Shown here: piece by piece, positions 35,362 to 44,416 of the stretch
Position numbering within the stretch: the first letter of the stretch is position 1
Layout: each line of letters opens with the position of its first letter
Origin: Aliiglaciecola sp041538045
GTDB taxonomy: Bacteria > Pseudomonadota > Gammaproteobacteria > Enterobacterales > Alteromonadaceae
Direction: 5' to 3'
NCBI RefSeq assembly: GCF_041538045.1
Contig: NZ_JBGOSE010000006.1
Coordinates: forward strand, 124,001-188,000
DNA length: 64,000 nucleotides
Translations under genes and position numbers: made by a program
Notes under the pieces: model-generated
Told to the model about the DNA's origin: nothing
Database searches by the model: none
What the model saw: only the letters and a program-made list of their open reading frames with translations

Positions 35362-36507
35362 ATGGGTGAAATGAGTCTCTATCAAATCGCAATTAGCTCT
35401 ATGCTGATAGGTTGGTTTATTGGGCTTATTTTGATCTGGGTTCGGTATGGGCAATTTCCCCACGCCAAATTAATATTGGTGGCTATCTTGCTTTGGCCAT
35501 TATTGTTGTTAGATGAGTGGTTAAAATTATCAGGCTATGAGTCCCAGTTGAGTTTTTTGGTTGGCACTTCACAGTTCTTCTCGGCCATTATTATTGCTTG
35601 TGTAGTGTTAAGTATTCGGCAATTAACAATCGCTAAGTTTGCCAACAATAATATCTTGTTTTTTATTCCCTGTTTGTTGCTGATAGCTGGTCAGCTACCA
35701 CTTTGGCTAGAGTCAAACGAAGTGAGGGTGGGGATGTTGTTTTCACCTCCAGTGGGTGATTTGCTGGTAAATTGGCCTTTTTATGCCACGTATTTATTCA
35801 CTGCCATTATTACTCTAAGTTTTGCGGTTCATGCCGCTGAATATCTGGCTTCTTACCATTATTATTTGTCAGATCAAGTCGTTGACATCGATATTTTCGA
35901 AATGCGTTTCACTGCCAATGGCTGTTATATCCTCATGTTCACTTCATTTTTATCCATCTGCATTATTGGCTTGGCGATGTTTGATTGGTTGCCAGCCATT
36001 GTGCATTGGCAGACTTTAGTGAATATGCTCAACGCCATTGGCTGTTTGTATATAATTTTACTTTTAGTCCAGAACCGAAAATATTCACCCACTCCTTTCG
36101 TTTATTCTCAGATGGACAAAAAAACCTATTCCGAGGATCATCTCAGGTTTACCTTAAAACAAGCTGAAAAAGCCATCATTCAACATAAAGCTTATAAACG
36201 TAAAGGCCTTAGAATCAAGCAAGTAGCTGATGCTGCACATGTTGAACCTGCCGCTTTGGCCTTGGCCACAAGGTTTGTGTTGAATCGAAATTTTCGAGCC
36301 TTTGTTTATCATTACCGACTAGAATATGCCAAGAAAGTACTTATGCGTACTGACCAAAAGGTGACTAGCGTGGCTAGACGCCTTGGATTTAATTCGGAAA
36401 AATATTTAAGCAACGTTTTTGTCAAATACATAGGTTTGATGAGTAAGCGCGATAAAAAGAAAAATGCTAAAGCGGTGAAAATGAACTCCCCCAAAACGGC
36501 CAAATAA
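35362..36507 (+). CDS. Membrane-anchored AraC-type transcriptional regulator
   Basis: This is a roughly 381-residue protein with seven hydrophobic segments in the first 240 residues, followed by a C-terminal AraC/XylS HTH domain of about 100 residues with LRIKQVADAAHVEPAALALA and QKVTSVARRLGFNSEKYLSN. This combination defines membrane-embedded one-component regulators. The start is placed at ATG 35362, 7 bases after the ygiF stop; another ATG at 35371 has GGGTGA before it. An ORF extension back to 35326 lies inside ygiF. The second HTH motif is weaker than usual (FVKYIGLMSKRDKKK replaces the common FSRFFKKxxGxSP pattern), so DNA binding may be altered. Targets are unknown. Confidence 0.8.
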   Translation: MGEMSLYQIAISSMLIGWFIGLILIWVRYGQFPHAKLILVAILLWPLLLLDEWLKLSGYESQLSFLVGTSQFFSAIIIACVVLSIRQLTIAKFANNNILFFIPCLLLIAGQLPLWLESNEVRVGMLFSPPVGDLLVNWPFYATYLFTAIITLSFAVHAAEYLASYHYYLSDQVVDIDIFEMRFTANGCYILMFTSFLSICIIGLAMFDWLPAIVHWQTLVNMLNAIGCLYIILLLVQNRKYSPTPFVYSQMDKKTYSEDHLRFTLKQAEKAIIQHKAYKRKGLRIKQVADAAHVEPAALALATRFVLNRNFRAFVYHYRLEYAKKVLMRTDQKVTSVARRLGFNSEKYLSNVFVKYIGLMSKRDKKKNAKAVKMNSPKTAK

Positions 36508-36839
36508 TAGGCTTGCTAAGACGAAGTGTGGATTTTCTTCTTTGATGTAATTAAACGATTAAAGTAACCACATTTAAACATTTAAGTTCAATGAGTACTC
36601 TATGTGCACTCAATCTAGTTTTTGAAAACAGTAACGAAAACTAACATTCAATAAGTTCTACGAGAAAATAACAAGTAGTTGTTTGAGGGGGAGTCGACTA
36701 GTGAAGTTGAGCATTCTCAAATCCTTAAAAGGCTAAATCTGAATAGTAGAAAGTATTTATCATTTAGCTTGATTGGAATGATGGTCTATCTTTAAATGTT
36801 TATAGTAGAAGTTCTTGCCAATAATCTAATGGGAAAAAT
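36508..36839. other. Intergenic region before the acetolactate-synthase-like gene
   Basis: These 332 AT-rich bases hold no gene or strong hairpin that I can see. The promoter of the next operon must be here; I could not assign -35 and -10 boxes with confidence. Confidence 0.4.
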
Positions 36840-38480
36840 ATGAAAGCATCAGATTTATTTGTACAAGCATTAGAAGCCGAAGGTGTCGAATATGTATTTG
36901 GTATCCCCGGTGAAGAAAACCTCGATTTATTAGAGTCTTTAAGAAAATCATCTATTAAACTCATACTGACGAGACATGAACAAGGGGCAGGCTTTATGGC
37001 TGCAACTTATGGTCGTCTAACTGGAAAAGTTGGCGTCTGTTTGTCTACTTTAGGCCCAGGAGCCACCAACTTAGTTACACCTGCAGCCTATGCGCAACTT
37101 GGTGCGATGCCAATGTTGATGATCACTGGTCAAAAACCAATTAAAACTAGCAAGCAAGGTCGTTTCCAAGTTATAGATGCTGTTGATATGATGCGTCCTC
37201 TGACTAAATATACTACCCAAGTTGTGAGTGGTGATCGAATTCCTTCAATTGTTCGTGAAGCATTTCGTTTGGCACACGAAGAGCGTCCAGGTGCCGTACA
37301 TATTGAATTGCCTGAAGATATTGCAGCCGAAAAAACCAATGCTCAGTTGATAGAAGCCAGTACCGTCAGACGTCCAATTGCGGAAGATAAGTCTATAAAA
37401 CGTGCTGTTGATATGATTGAAGCTGCGAAGTCACCGGTGCTACTCATTGGTGCTGCTGCAAACCGTAAGCTAACCGCAAAAATGCTCAAAGAGTTCGTTG
37501 AAAAAACCGGTATTCCTTACATTACCACACAAATGGGGAAAGGCGTTTTAGACGAAAGTGGAAAATTATTTATGGGTAATACCGCGTTGTCTGATGGTGA
37601 TTTTGTACATAGGGTTATTTCACGGGCTGATCTAATCATTAATGTTGGCCATGATGTCGTTGAAAAACCACCATTTTTCATGAGCAATGATGGTAAAAAA
37701 GTGATCCACGTGAACTTTGCCTCTGCCGCCGTAGATCCAGTTTACTTCCCGCAATTAGAAGTCGTGGGTGATATTGCCAATAGTATATGGCAGATCAAAC
37801 AAAACATTACTCCATCGAATAAATGGAAACTAGATTTTTACAGTGACGTTCATGATGCCTACATTGCCCATCGCAAAGTGTCAGAAGATGATGACCGTTT
37901 TCCTATTTTGCCTGAACGTTTTGTGCGAGACATACGCATAGCCATGCCAAAAGATGGCATTGTTACCTTAGATAATGGCGTGTATAAAATTTGGTTCGCA
38001 CGAAATTATCCTGCCTATTTTCCTAACACGCTATTACTCGATAACGCTCTGGCAACCATGGGGGCTGGCCTACCCTCGGCAATGGCAGCTAAAATTGTGA
38101 ATCCTGAAAAATCGGTCATTACAGTATGTGGTGATGGTGGTTTTATGATGAACAGTCAAGAAATGGAAACTGCTGTGCGTCTTAATCTGCATATAGTGGT
38201 GATAATTCTGCGTGATGATGCATACGGTATGATTAAGTGGAAGCAAGCGCATATGTCGTTCGATAATTTTGGTTTAGATTATGGCAACCCTGATTTTGTT
38301 AAGTACGCACAAAGTTATGGCGCTAAAGGTTGGCGAATTAACTCAGCAGAGGAGTTGTTACCAAGAGTTGAGGCTTGTTTAGCAGAACCGGCAGTGCATC
38401 TCATCGATGTGCCGGTTGATTATTCTTTGAATGACCAAACGTTGAATAAAACGATTCGCGAACTTAGCCAAAAACTATAG
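36840..38480 (+). CDS. Acetolactate synthase large-subunit-like ThDP enzyme
   Basis: This thiamine-diphosphate enzyme has 546 residues. The N-terminal Pyr domain shows VEYVFGIPGEENLDLLE and catalytic Glu in LTRHEQGAGFMAATYGR near residue 47. The middle domain starts near 190. The C-terminal PP domain has CGDGGFMMNSQEMETA (the GDG-N Mg/ThDP motif) near residue 430. It most resembles AlsS/IlvB-type synthases that join two pyruvates to acetolactate. There is no small regulatory subunit gene, which favours the catabolic type or another carboligase. The gene directly downstream, 8 bases away, is an aldehyde dehydrogenase, so the pair may make or use an aldehyde. I see no acetolactate decarboxylase. 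Confidence 0.85.
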   Translation: MKASDLFVQALEAEGVEYVFGIPGEENLDLLESLRKSSIKLILTRHEQGAGFMAATYGRLTGKVGVCLSTLGPGATNLVTPAAYAQLGAMPMLMITGQKPIKTSKQGRFQVIDAVDMMRPLTKYTTQVVSGDRIPSIVREAFRLAHEERPGAVHIELPEDIAAEKTNAQLIEASTVRRPIAEDKSIKRAVDMIEAAKSPVLLIGAAANRKLTAKMLKEFVEKTGIPYITTQMGKGVLDESGKLFMGNTALSDGDFVHRVISRADLIINVGHDVVEKPPFFMSNDGKKVIHVNFASAAVDPVYFPQLEVVGDIANSIWQIKQNITPSNKWKLDFYSDVHDAYIAHRKVSEDDDRFPILPERFVRDIRIAMPKDGIVTLDNGVYKIWFARNYPAYFPNTLLLDNALATMGAGLPSAMAAKIVNPEKSVITVCGDGGFMMNSQEMETAVRLNLHIVVIILRDDAYGMIKWKQAHMSFDNFGLDYGNPDFVKYAQSYGAKGWRINSAEELLPRVEACLAEPAVHLIDVPVDYSLNDQTLNKTIRELSQKL

Positions 38481-38488
38481 GAACTACT

Positions 38489-39919
38489 ATGTTACAAAAA
38501 ACTTATCCTTATTACTTAGCGAATAACGCTGTTTTTGCTAACCAAGATTTAGTCGTTACCAACAAATATACTGGCGAAGCTGCTACAACAGTAGCTATGG
38601 CAAAAGCTGATGTAATTGATCAAGCAATTGAAGCTGCAGAAAAAAGTCAGGCTGCGCTGACAGCAATGAAACCGTACGAACGCCAAGCAATATTGAACCA
38701 TTGCGTAAAACGTTTTGAAGAGCGCTTTGAAGAGTTGGCGTATGCGTTATGTATTGAAGCGGGGAAGCCAATCAAAGACGCTCGTGGTGAAGTAACTCGC
38801 TTAATTGATACTTTCAAAATAGCTGCTGAAGAGTCTGTCAGAATCACTGGTGAAGTGATGAATTTGGAAATTACACCCCGTGCCAAAGGGTATCAGGGGA
38901 TGTACAAAAAAGTGCCTATCGGACCTTGTTCATTTATTTCCCCCTTTAATTTTCCACTAAACTTAGCTGCTCACAAAGTTGCGCCTGCATTGGCAGTAGG
39001 TTGCGCTTTTGTGCTTAAGCCAGCAAGCCGCACACCATTAGGAGCGCTGATAATCGGTGAAATTTTAGCTGAAACGGATTTGCCTGCCGGAGCCTTTTCA
39101 ATTTTACCCTGTAGCCGTGATGGTGCAGATCTATTTACAACTGATGATAGATTTAAATTACTGAGTTTCACTGGGTCTCCTGATGTAGGTTGGGACCTAA
39201 AAGCCCGTGCGGGTAAAAAACCGGTAATTCTAGAACTTGGTGGAAATGCTGGTTGTATTGTTGATCACGATACCGATTTAGATGATGCCATCGAGCGCAT
39301 CGTGTTTGGTGCTTATTATCAATCTGGGCAAAGCTGTATTAGTGTGCAACGTGTTTTGATACATGAATCCATCTATGCGGATTTCAAAAAGCGTTACGTC
39401 GAAAAAGTGTCAAACTTGGTACATGGTGATCCCTTAAGCGAAGACACCTTTATTGGTCCCATGATTTCCGAATCTGAAGCATCCCGTCTTGATGGTTGGA
39501 TTGCTGAAGCTAAATCTAAAGGGGCTAGTGTGTTATGTGGTGGCGAACGTGATGGTGCTATGCTGCAAGCAACGGTAATGGAAAACGTACCTACGGATGC
39601 CAGTATTAATGCTGATGAGGCCTTTGGTCCAGTTTCCATCATTGCTCCTTTTAGTGATTACGATGAAGCCCTTGAGGAAATAAACAATAGTCAGTTTGGT
39701 TTGCAAGCTGGTGTATTCACCAGAGATATCTATAAAGCCCATAAAGCTTGGGATGTTTTGGATGTTGGAGGTGTTGTCATTGGTGATGTACCTAGCTGGC
39801 GAGTAGACAATATGCCCTATGGCGGTGTGAAAGAGTCAGGTTTAGGTCGTGAAGGTATTCGCTATGCCATTGAAGACATGACAGAACTGCGTTTGATGGT
39901 GTTAAGAACCCCTCAATAA
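38489..39919 (+). CDS. NAD(P)-dependent aldehyde dehydrogenase
   Basis: This 476-residue ALDH has SPFNFPLNLAAHKVAPALAV, the nucleotide-loop LLSFTGSPDVGWDLKA, VILELGGNAGCIVDHDTD with the general-base Glu, and the nucleophile in YYQSGQSCISVQRVLI near residue 283. The C-terminal PYGGVKESGLGREG is typical of lactaldehyde, glyceraldehyde-3-phosphate or sulfolactaldehyde-type enzymes. The Ser-Cys-Ile around the nucleophile is characteristic of that group. It follows the ThDP enzyme gene by 8 bases with GGAAC before its ATG, so the two form an operon ending in a terminator. Its substrate is not known. Confidence 0.88.
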   Translation: MLQKTYPYYLANNAVFANQDLVVTNKYTGEAATTVAMAKADVIDQAIEAAEKSQAALTAMKPYERQAILNHCVKRFEERFEELAYALCIEAGKPIKDARGEVTRLIDTFKIAAEESVRITGEVMNLEITPRAKGYQGMYKKVPIGPCSFISPFNFPLNLAAHKVAPALAVGCAFVLKPASRTPLGALIIGEILAETDLPAGAFSILPCSRDGADLFTTDDRFKLLSFTGSPDVGWDLKARAGKKPVILELGGNAGCIVDHDTDLDDAIERIVFGAYYQSGQSCISVQRVLIHESIYADFKKRYVEKVSNLVHGDPLSEDTFIGPMISESEASRLDGWIAEAKSKGASVLCGGERDGAMLQATVMENVPTDASINADEAFGPVSIIAPFSDYDEALEEINNSQFGLQAGVFTRDIYKAHKAWDVLDVGGVVIGDVPSWRVDNMPYGGVKESGLGREGIRYAIEDMTELRLMVLRTPQ

Positions 39920-39938
39920 TGTGGATGGTAAATTAGTT

Positions 39939-39967
39939 AAAGGGCCTTTCATGGCCCTATTTTATTT
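39939..39967 (+). terminator. Terminator of the ThDP enzyme-ALDH operon
   Basis: AGGGCC and GGCCCT pair around TTTCAT and are followed by ATTTTATTT. It lies between the converging ALDH and mutH genes. Confidence 0.7.
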
Positions 39968-39974
39968 GCGAGGA

Positions 39975-40658
39975 TTACAAGTCAGAAAAAGCGTCTAGCA
40001 GTATTTGTTGGGTGAATTGCTTACGCAAGTAAAATCCTCTTGGTCTAGTTTGCACAATCGAACCTTGGCTTCCAATCGCATCGGTTAATGCTTTACCGTT
40101 GGCTGCTTTAGGACGAATTTGCAACGCTTGACCATGTTTTGCAGTGATCTGCTCTACTTCTCCCAGGACTATCATATCCATTAGCTCTTCCCAATCCTGC
40201 TTGAGCACAGCCAGTTGCTTTTGGCTAGGTTGCCAAAGAACGGGGGTCGCGATTCTACGTTGTGCTGGTAAAAGTTCGCGATTACCTTCCACAGGCACCC
40301 ACAAAACACAATTCAGCTTGTTTCTAACATTACTGTTTTCCCAAGTCACCCCTGAAACATTCAGCAAATGTGCAAAACAAACATAAGTCGTTTCTAAGGG
40401 CATGCCTTGTGAATTTATGGGTAAGGTTTTTAGTTCTACACCTAAATCGGGAAAATCTTGTTCAGGGTTGGATCCAGCGTGGGCACCTAAAAACAGTTCT
40501 AACAACTGTCCAGTCCAACCTTTTTCTCGTTTAAAATTGGCTGGAACTTGAATATTTGCCCATTTAGCTAATTCGCCTAACGTTAGGCCAGCTAACGCCT
40601 GAGCTCGTGTAAGGAGCTCTTCAATTGTGGCAGGGGAAGTCGTTGCGGGTTTGATCAA
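39975..40658 (-). CDS. mutH: DNA mismatch repair endonuclease MutH
   Basis: MutH nicks the unmethylated strand at hemimethylated GATC sites during mismatch repair. The catalytic DX(n)EXK is seen in DFPDLGVELKTLPI near residues 70-80, and the N-terminal ALAGLTLGELAKW and C-terminal RPRGFYLRKQFTQQIL are conserved. At 227 residues the protein has normal size. Its presence implies Dam-directed repair. It is divergent from rppH, the usual mutH-rppH-ptsP neighbourhood. Confidence 0.96.
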   Translation of the reverse strand: MIKPATTSPATIEELLTRAQALAGLTLGELAKWANIQVPANFKREKGWTGQLLELFLGAHAGSNPEQDFPDLGVELKTLPINSQGMPLETTYVCFAHLLNVSGVTWENSNVRNKLNCVLWVPVEGNRELLPAQRRIATPVLWQPSQKQLAVLKQDWEELMDMIVLGEVEQITAKHGQALQIRPKAANGKALTDAIGSQGSIVQTRPRGFYLRKQFTQQILLDAFSDL

Positions 40659-40784
40659 ATGTAACCTTTTCCTAAAGTTTTTTAATCGCCATTAAGTCAG
40701 TCAGCGATGATATTGCTTTGCTTGACCCTTAGTTTATGGAAGAATGGCAAAATATTAAAGAAATCAATCCCCCTGGGAGTCAAA

Positions 40785-41306
40785 GTGATTGATGCCGAAG
40801 GTTTCCGCGCGAATGTCGGTATAGTGATTTGCAATAGAATGGGGCAAGTATTTTGGGCAAAGCGCTATGGACAACATTCATGGCAGTTTCCACAAGGCGG
40901 AATAGATCAAGGTGAAACTGCTGAACAGGCTATGTATCGTGAGTTAAATGAGGAAGTTGGATTAAAACCAGAAAACGTTAAAATACTCGGAGTTACCAAA
41001 AATTGGGTTAGGTATAAATTACCTAAAAGATTGATTAGGCAAGGAACTAATCCAGTTTGTATTGGACAAAAGCAGAAGTGGTTTTTGTTGCAACTTGAAT
41101 GCAAAGAGTCAGACGTAGATGTGTTGAGTTCAGGACATCCAGAGTTTGACGATTGGCGATGGGTAAGTTTTTGGTATCCAGTCAGAAACGTTGTGTCATT
41201 TAAACGAGATGTATATCGGCGCGTAATGAAAGAGTTCGTGTCTTTTGCCATGCCGATTTATACGAAAAACAATCAGTCTCAACGGAGTCGTAGACGGCGG
41301 AGATAA
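40785..41306 (+). CDS. rppH: RNA pyrophosphohydrolase RppH
   Basis: RppH removes pyrophosphate from 5'-triphosphate mRNA ends and so triggers RNase E decay. The Nudix box is FPQGGIDQGETAEQAMYREL followed by NEEVG. WVRYKLPKRLIR, CIGQKQKWFLLQL and WVSFWYPVRNVVSFKRDVY match RppH throughout. The start is GTG 40785, with GGGAG 5 bases before it, because the family begins MIDxxGYRxNVGI; the 26 codons upstream are not conserved-looking. The C-terminus ends in a short Arg-rich tail. ptsP begins 12 bases downstream. Confidence 0.95.
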   Translation: MIDAEGFRANVGIVICNRMGQVFWAKRYGQHSWQFPQGGIDQGETAEQAMYRELNEEVGLKPENVKILGVTKNWVRYKLPKRLIRQGTNPVCIGQKQKWFLLQLECKESDVDVLSSGHPEFDDWRWVSFWYPVRNVVSFKRDVYRRVMKEFVSFAMPIYTKNNQSQRSRRRRR

Positions 41307-41318
41307 TTTTTAACACCC

Positions 41319-43607
41319 ATGATAACGAGCTTAAAACGGATAGTTCAGGAAGTTAGTAAAATCCCCGTGCTGGAGGAGGCTTTAAAGCACCTGACTAGCA
41401 GTATCAAAGGGGCTATTGGAGTTGACTCCTGCTCGGTTTATCTCGCAAATTACGAAAAACAACATTTTATGCTAATGGCCACCGACGGCCTCGAATCTGG
41501 TGCTGTTGGTAAGGTCGCAATCGGTTTTTCTGAGGGGCTGATTGGTTTAATCGGTCAGCGGGAAGAACCTTTAAATATCCTTGATGCCCAGTCTCATCCT
41601 CGTTACAAGCATTATCCAGAAGTTAAAGAAGAGAAATATCACGCATTTCTTGGAACCCCAATCATACATCAACGTAAAGTTTTGGGGGTATTAACTTTAC
41701 AGCAGCAAAAAAAGCGTCGTTTCAGTGAAGACGAAGAGGCGTTCTTAGTTACCCTTTCCACCCAAATAGCATTAGAAATTGTACATGCTGAAACCCGTGG
41801 TTTTCTATCTTTTGTGGATGACAATAACCGCGATAAATGGCAACGGAAAATATCTGGTGTACCGGGTTCTGCTGGTTTGGGAATGGGGATTGGTTTTGTA
41901 CCGCACTTTAAGGTCAGTTTGGCCAGCCACGTTGCGAAACGCTCTAAAAACAAAGAATTGGAAATCGCCCGCTATCGTGAAGCGGTGAATATTACTCGCG
42001 CGCAAGTAGAAGAGCTATCGAACCGAGTTGAAGGGCAAGTGCCTAGTGATGTCCAAGCTATTTTTCAAATTTACAGCCACCTTTTGGATGCCAATAGTCT
42101 TGGTCACGAAGTTGAAGGGCGAATCAAAGATGGCTGGGATGCCGCCAGTTCATTAAAATATATTATTGAAAATTATATCCAACGGTTTCGCAATATGAGT
42201 GATCCTTATATGCAAGAGCGAGCTGTTGATATTGAAGATCTATCTAATCGCATACTTGCCAATATTTTGGGGACAGATAGTCCTGACCAGCGACCGTTAG
42301 ATGTGAATCAGAATGCAATTCTTGTAGCGGAAGAAGTAACCGCTCCAATGCTTGCTGAGTTTTCCACTATGAAGTTGTGCGGCATTATCTCCGTACGAGG
42401 CTCTAGTAACTCACACGCCGCTATTTTGGCTCGAGCAATGGGCTTACCCGCCGTAATGGGCTTGTCTGATGCACCTCTATCTCTTTTGGATGGAAAAAAG
42501 CTACTGGTTGATGGTTACTCTGGTGAGGTGATTGTTTCACCTTCGGAAAGTGTTCGCCAAGAATTCAACATTCTGGTAACGGAAGAACAAGAACTTTCTG
42601 ATCGTATTTTAGAAAAAGCGCATCTTCCTTCTGTAACAGAGGATGGTTATCCCGTGTCTCTTTTTATTAATGCGGGTCTATCGGCTGAGATGGAAAATAC
42701 CAATTTCACCCATGGTGAAGGTGTCGGCTTATATCGGACAGAAGTGCCTTTTATGCTCAGAGAGCGTTTCCCTTCTGAACAAGAGCAGATGGACCTATAT
42801 CGAGAGATGTTGGAGTCTGCCCCGGATAAACCCATTACAATGCGTACTTTGGATGTAGGTGGTGATAAGCCATTACCCTATTTTCCCATCACTGAAGAAA
42901 ATCCCTTTTTGGGTTGGCGTGGTGTCAGACTTACTCTTGATCACCCAGAAATTTTTCTAGTACAGATACGCGCTATGCTGCGGGCAAACATCGGTTTGGG
43001 TAATCTACAGATTATGTTACCTATGGTGACGTCAGTTTCTGAGGTTGACGAGTCTAAACGTTTAATTAAACAGGCATATCATGAAGTTTCGGAAGAAATT
43101 TCAGAAACCGGTAAAGTCCTTGAAATGCCAAAAATAGGGGTGATGTTGGAAGTTCCCGCGGTCATTTATCAAATTCCCCAATTGGCTAAAAAAGTCGATT
43201 TTTTCTCAGTGGGCAGCAACGATTTAACTCAGTATTTACTGGCAGTAGACCGCAATAACGCACGTGTTTCAGGCTTATATGACAGTTATCATCCGGCAGT
43301 ACTATCAGCACTTTTAAGTATTGTTAAACAGGCAAATGAACATGATGTCTCTATTACCGTTTGCGGCGAATTGGCCGGTGAACCAGGAGGGATAATTTTA
43401 CTATTAGCCATGGGTTACAATAAGTTTAGTATGAATAGTCACAACTTATTAAAAATTAAGTGGGTTGTGAGAAGCGTCACTGTAAAACAATCTAAATTAT
43501 TATTGGACAGTGTTTTGAGCTGCGATGACCCTTGGAAAGTGCGTGAGCAGGTAAACCAATATCTTGAAACAATAGGGTTGGGCGGTTTAGTTCGAGCAGG
43601 TATTTAA
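41319..43607 (+). CDS. ptsP: Phosphoenolpyruvate-protein phosphotransferase PtsP (nitrogen PTS EI)
   Basis: PtsP takes phosphate from PEP to NPr in the regulatory nitrogen PTS. A GAF domain (about residues 1-160) is followed by the EI N-domain, with the phospho-His in RGSSNSHAAILARAMGLPAV at His366. The PEP-binding TIM barrel has LYRTEVPFML, MRTLDVGGDKPLPYF, MLPMV and FSVGSNDLTQYLLAVDRNN with CGELAG near the end. The length of 762 fits. It lies between rppH and the TSUP permease, as in many gammaproteobacteria. Confidence 0.96.
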   Translation: MITSLKRIVQEVSKIPVLEEALKHLTSSIKGAIGVDSCSVYLANYEKQHFMLMATDGLESGAVGKVAIGFSEGLIGLIGQREEPLNILDAQSHPRYKHYPEVKEEKYHAFLGTPIIHQRKVLGVLTLQQQKKRRFSEDEEAFLVTLSTQIALEIVHAETRGFLSFVDDNNRDKWQRKISGVPGSAGLGMGIGFVPHFKVSLASHVAKRSKNKELEIARYREAVNITRAQVEELSNRVEGQVPSDVQAIFQIYSHLLDANSLGHEVEGRIKDGWDAASSLKYIIENYIQRFRNMSDPYMQERAVDIEDLSNRILANILGTDSPDQRPLDVNQNAILVAEEVTAPMLAEFSTMKLCGIISVRGSSNSHAAILARAMGLPAVMGLSDAPLSLLDGKKLLVDGYSGEVIVSPSESVRQEFNILVTEEQELSDRILEKAHLPSVTEDGYPVSLFINAGLSAEMENTNFTHGEGVGLYRTEVPFMLRERFPSEQEQMDLYREMLESAPDKPITMRTLDVGGDKPLPYFPITEENPFLGWRGVRLTLDHPEIFLVQIRAMLRANIGLGNLQIMLPMVTSVSEVDESKRLIKQAYHEVSEEISETGKVLEMPKIGVMLEVPAVIYQIPQLAKKVDFFSVGSNDLTQYLLAVDRNNARVSGLYDSYHPAVLSALLSIVKQANEHDVSITVCGELAGEPGGIILLLAMGYNKFSMNSHNLLKIKWVVRSVTVKQSKLLLDSVLSCDDPWKVREQVNQYLETIGLGGLVRAGI

Positions 43608-44408
43608 TTGTCTGAAATACCAACTTTCTTTGCGGTCTATTTGTCGCTGGGTGCCATTGTTGGTTTGCTGGCGGGTTTGCTGGGTATTGGTGGTGGCTTA
43701 ATTATAGTGCCAGTATTGATGTATATATTTGAGCGTCATTTAGGGCTGCCTTTACAACATGCATTACCTATGGCTATTGCCACTTCTTTGTCGACTATTA
43801 TCCTCACTGGTTTGTCTTCCACACTCTCGCACATTCGCTTGCGACATGTAAATTCAAAGATTGTTATCTGGTGTGCACTTGGTATTATTCTCGGCGCTTT
43901 AGTTGGCCCCCAGATAGCGGTGAGAATTCCAGTACAAAGCTTAAAATTAATTTTCGCTTTTATGGTCTTATTCATTGCATTACAAATGATTTTTTTAAAA
44001 CCCAAAAGTGTCAAAAGCTGCATTTCAAAGCCAATGTTAATGGGGATTGGATGTGTAACTGGGATCATTTCTGCATTTATGGGGATTGGCGGTGGCGCTA
44101 TTATGGTGCCCGCTTTAGTTTGGTTTCGGGTCGACATTAAACAAGCCATTGGCTGTGCTGCATTTTGCGGTATGGTGATTGCTATTTTTGGCTCGTTTAG
44201 CTTCGTTTTAGCAGGTTGGAATGTGCAAGGTTTACCAACAGCAGCATTTGGTTATATTTATTTACCGGCAGTATTGGGCATAGTGATGACCTCGATATTT
44301 ACTGCCCAATTTGGGGCTAAAATTAGCCACCGTTTACATACACAACGTTTAAAGCAAATATTTGCCGCCTTCCTAGTGGTCGTTAGTTTGCAAATGTTTT
44401 TAGGATAA
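43608..44408 (+). CDS. TSUP (TauE/SafE) family permease
   Basis: This is an inner-membrane permease with about eight helices in 266 residues. Its internal duplication is visible as GLLGIGGGLIIVPVL near residue 24 and FMGIGGGAIMVPALV near residue 155. TSUP proteins carry sulfite, sulfonates or other organic anions; the substrate here is unknown. The start appears to be TTG 43608, immediately after the ptsP TAA, so translation is coupled; no better ATG is available before the first helix. lgt follows 8 bases later. Confidence 0.87.
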   Translation: MSEIPTFFAVYLSLGAIVGLLAGLLGIGGGLIIVPVLMYIFERHLGLPLQHALPMAIATSLSTIILTGLSSTLSHIRLRHVNSKIVIWCALGIILGALVGPQIAVRIPVQSLKLIFAFMVLFIALQMIFLKPKSVKSCISKPMLMGIGCVTGIISAFMGIGGGAIMVPALVWFRVDIKQAIGCAAFCGMVIAIFGSFSFVLAGWNVQGLPTAAFGYIYLPAVLGIVMTSIFTAQFGAKISHRLHTQRLKQIFAAFLVVVSLQMFLG

Positions 44409-44416
44409 TTGAAATT

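Noticed and set aside
43736..44149. 137-codon minus-strand frame in the TSUP gene
   Set aside because: Antisense to a permease with visible internal repeats; the shadow of Gly/Ile/Val-rich codons.
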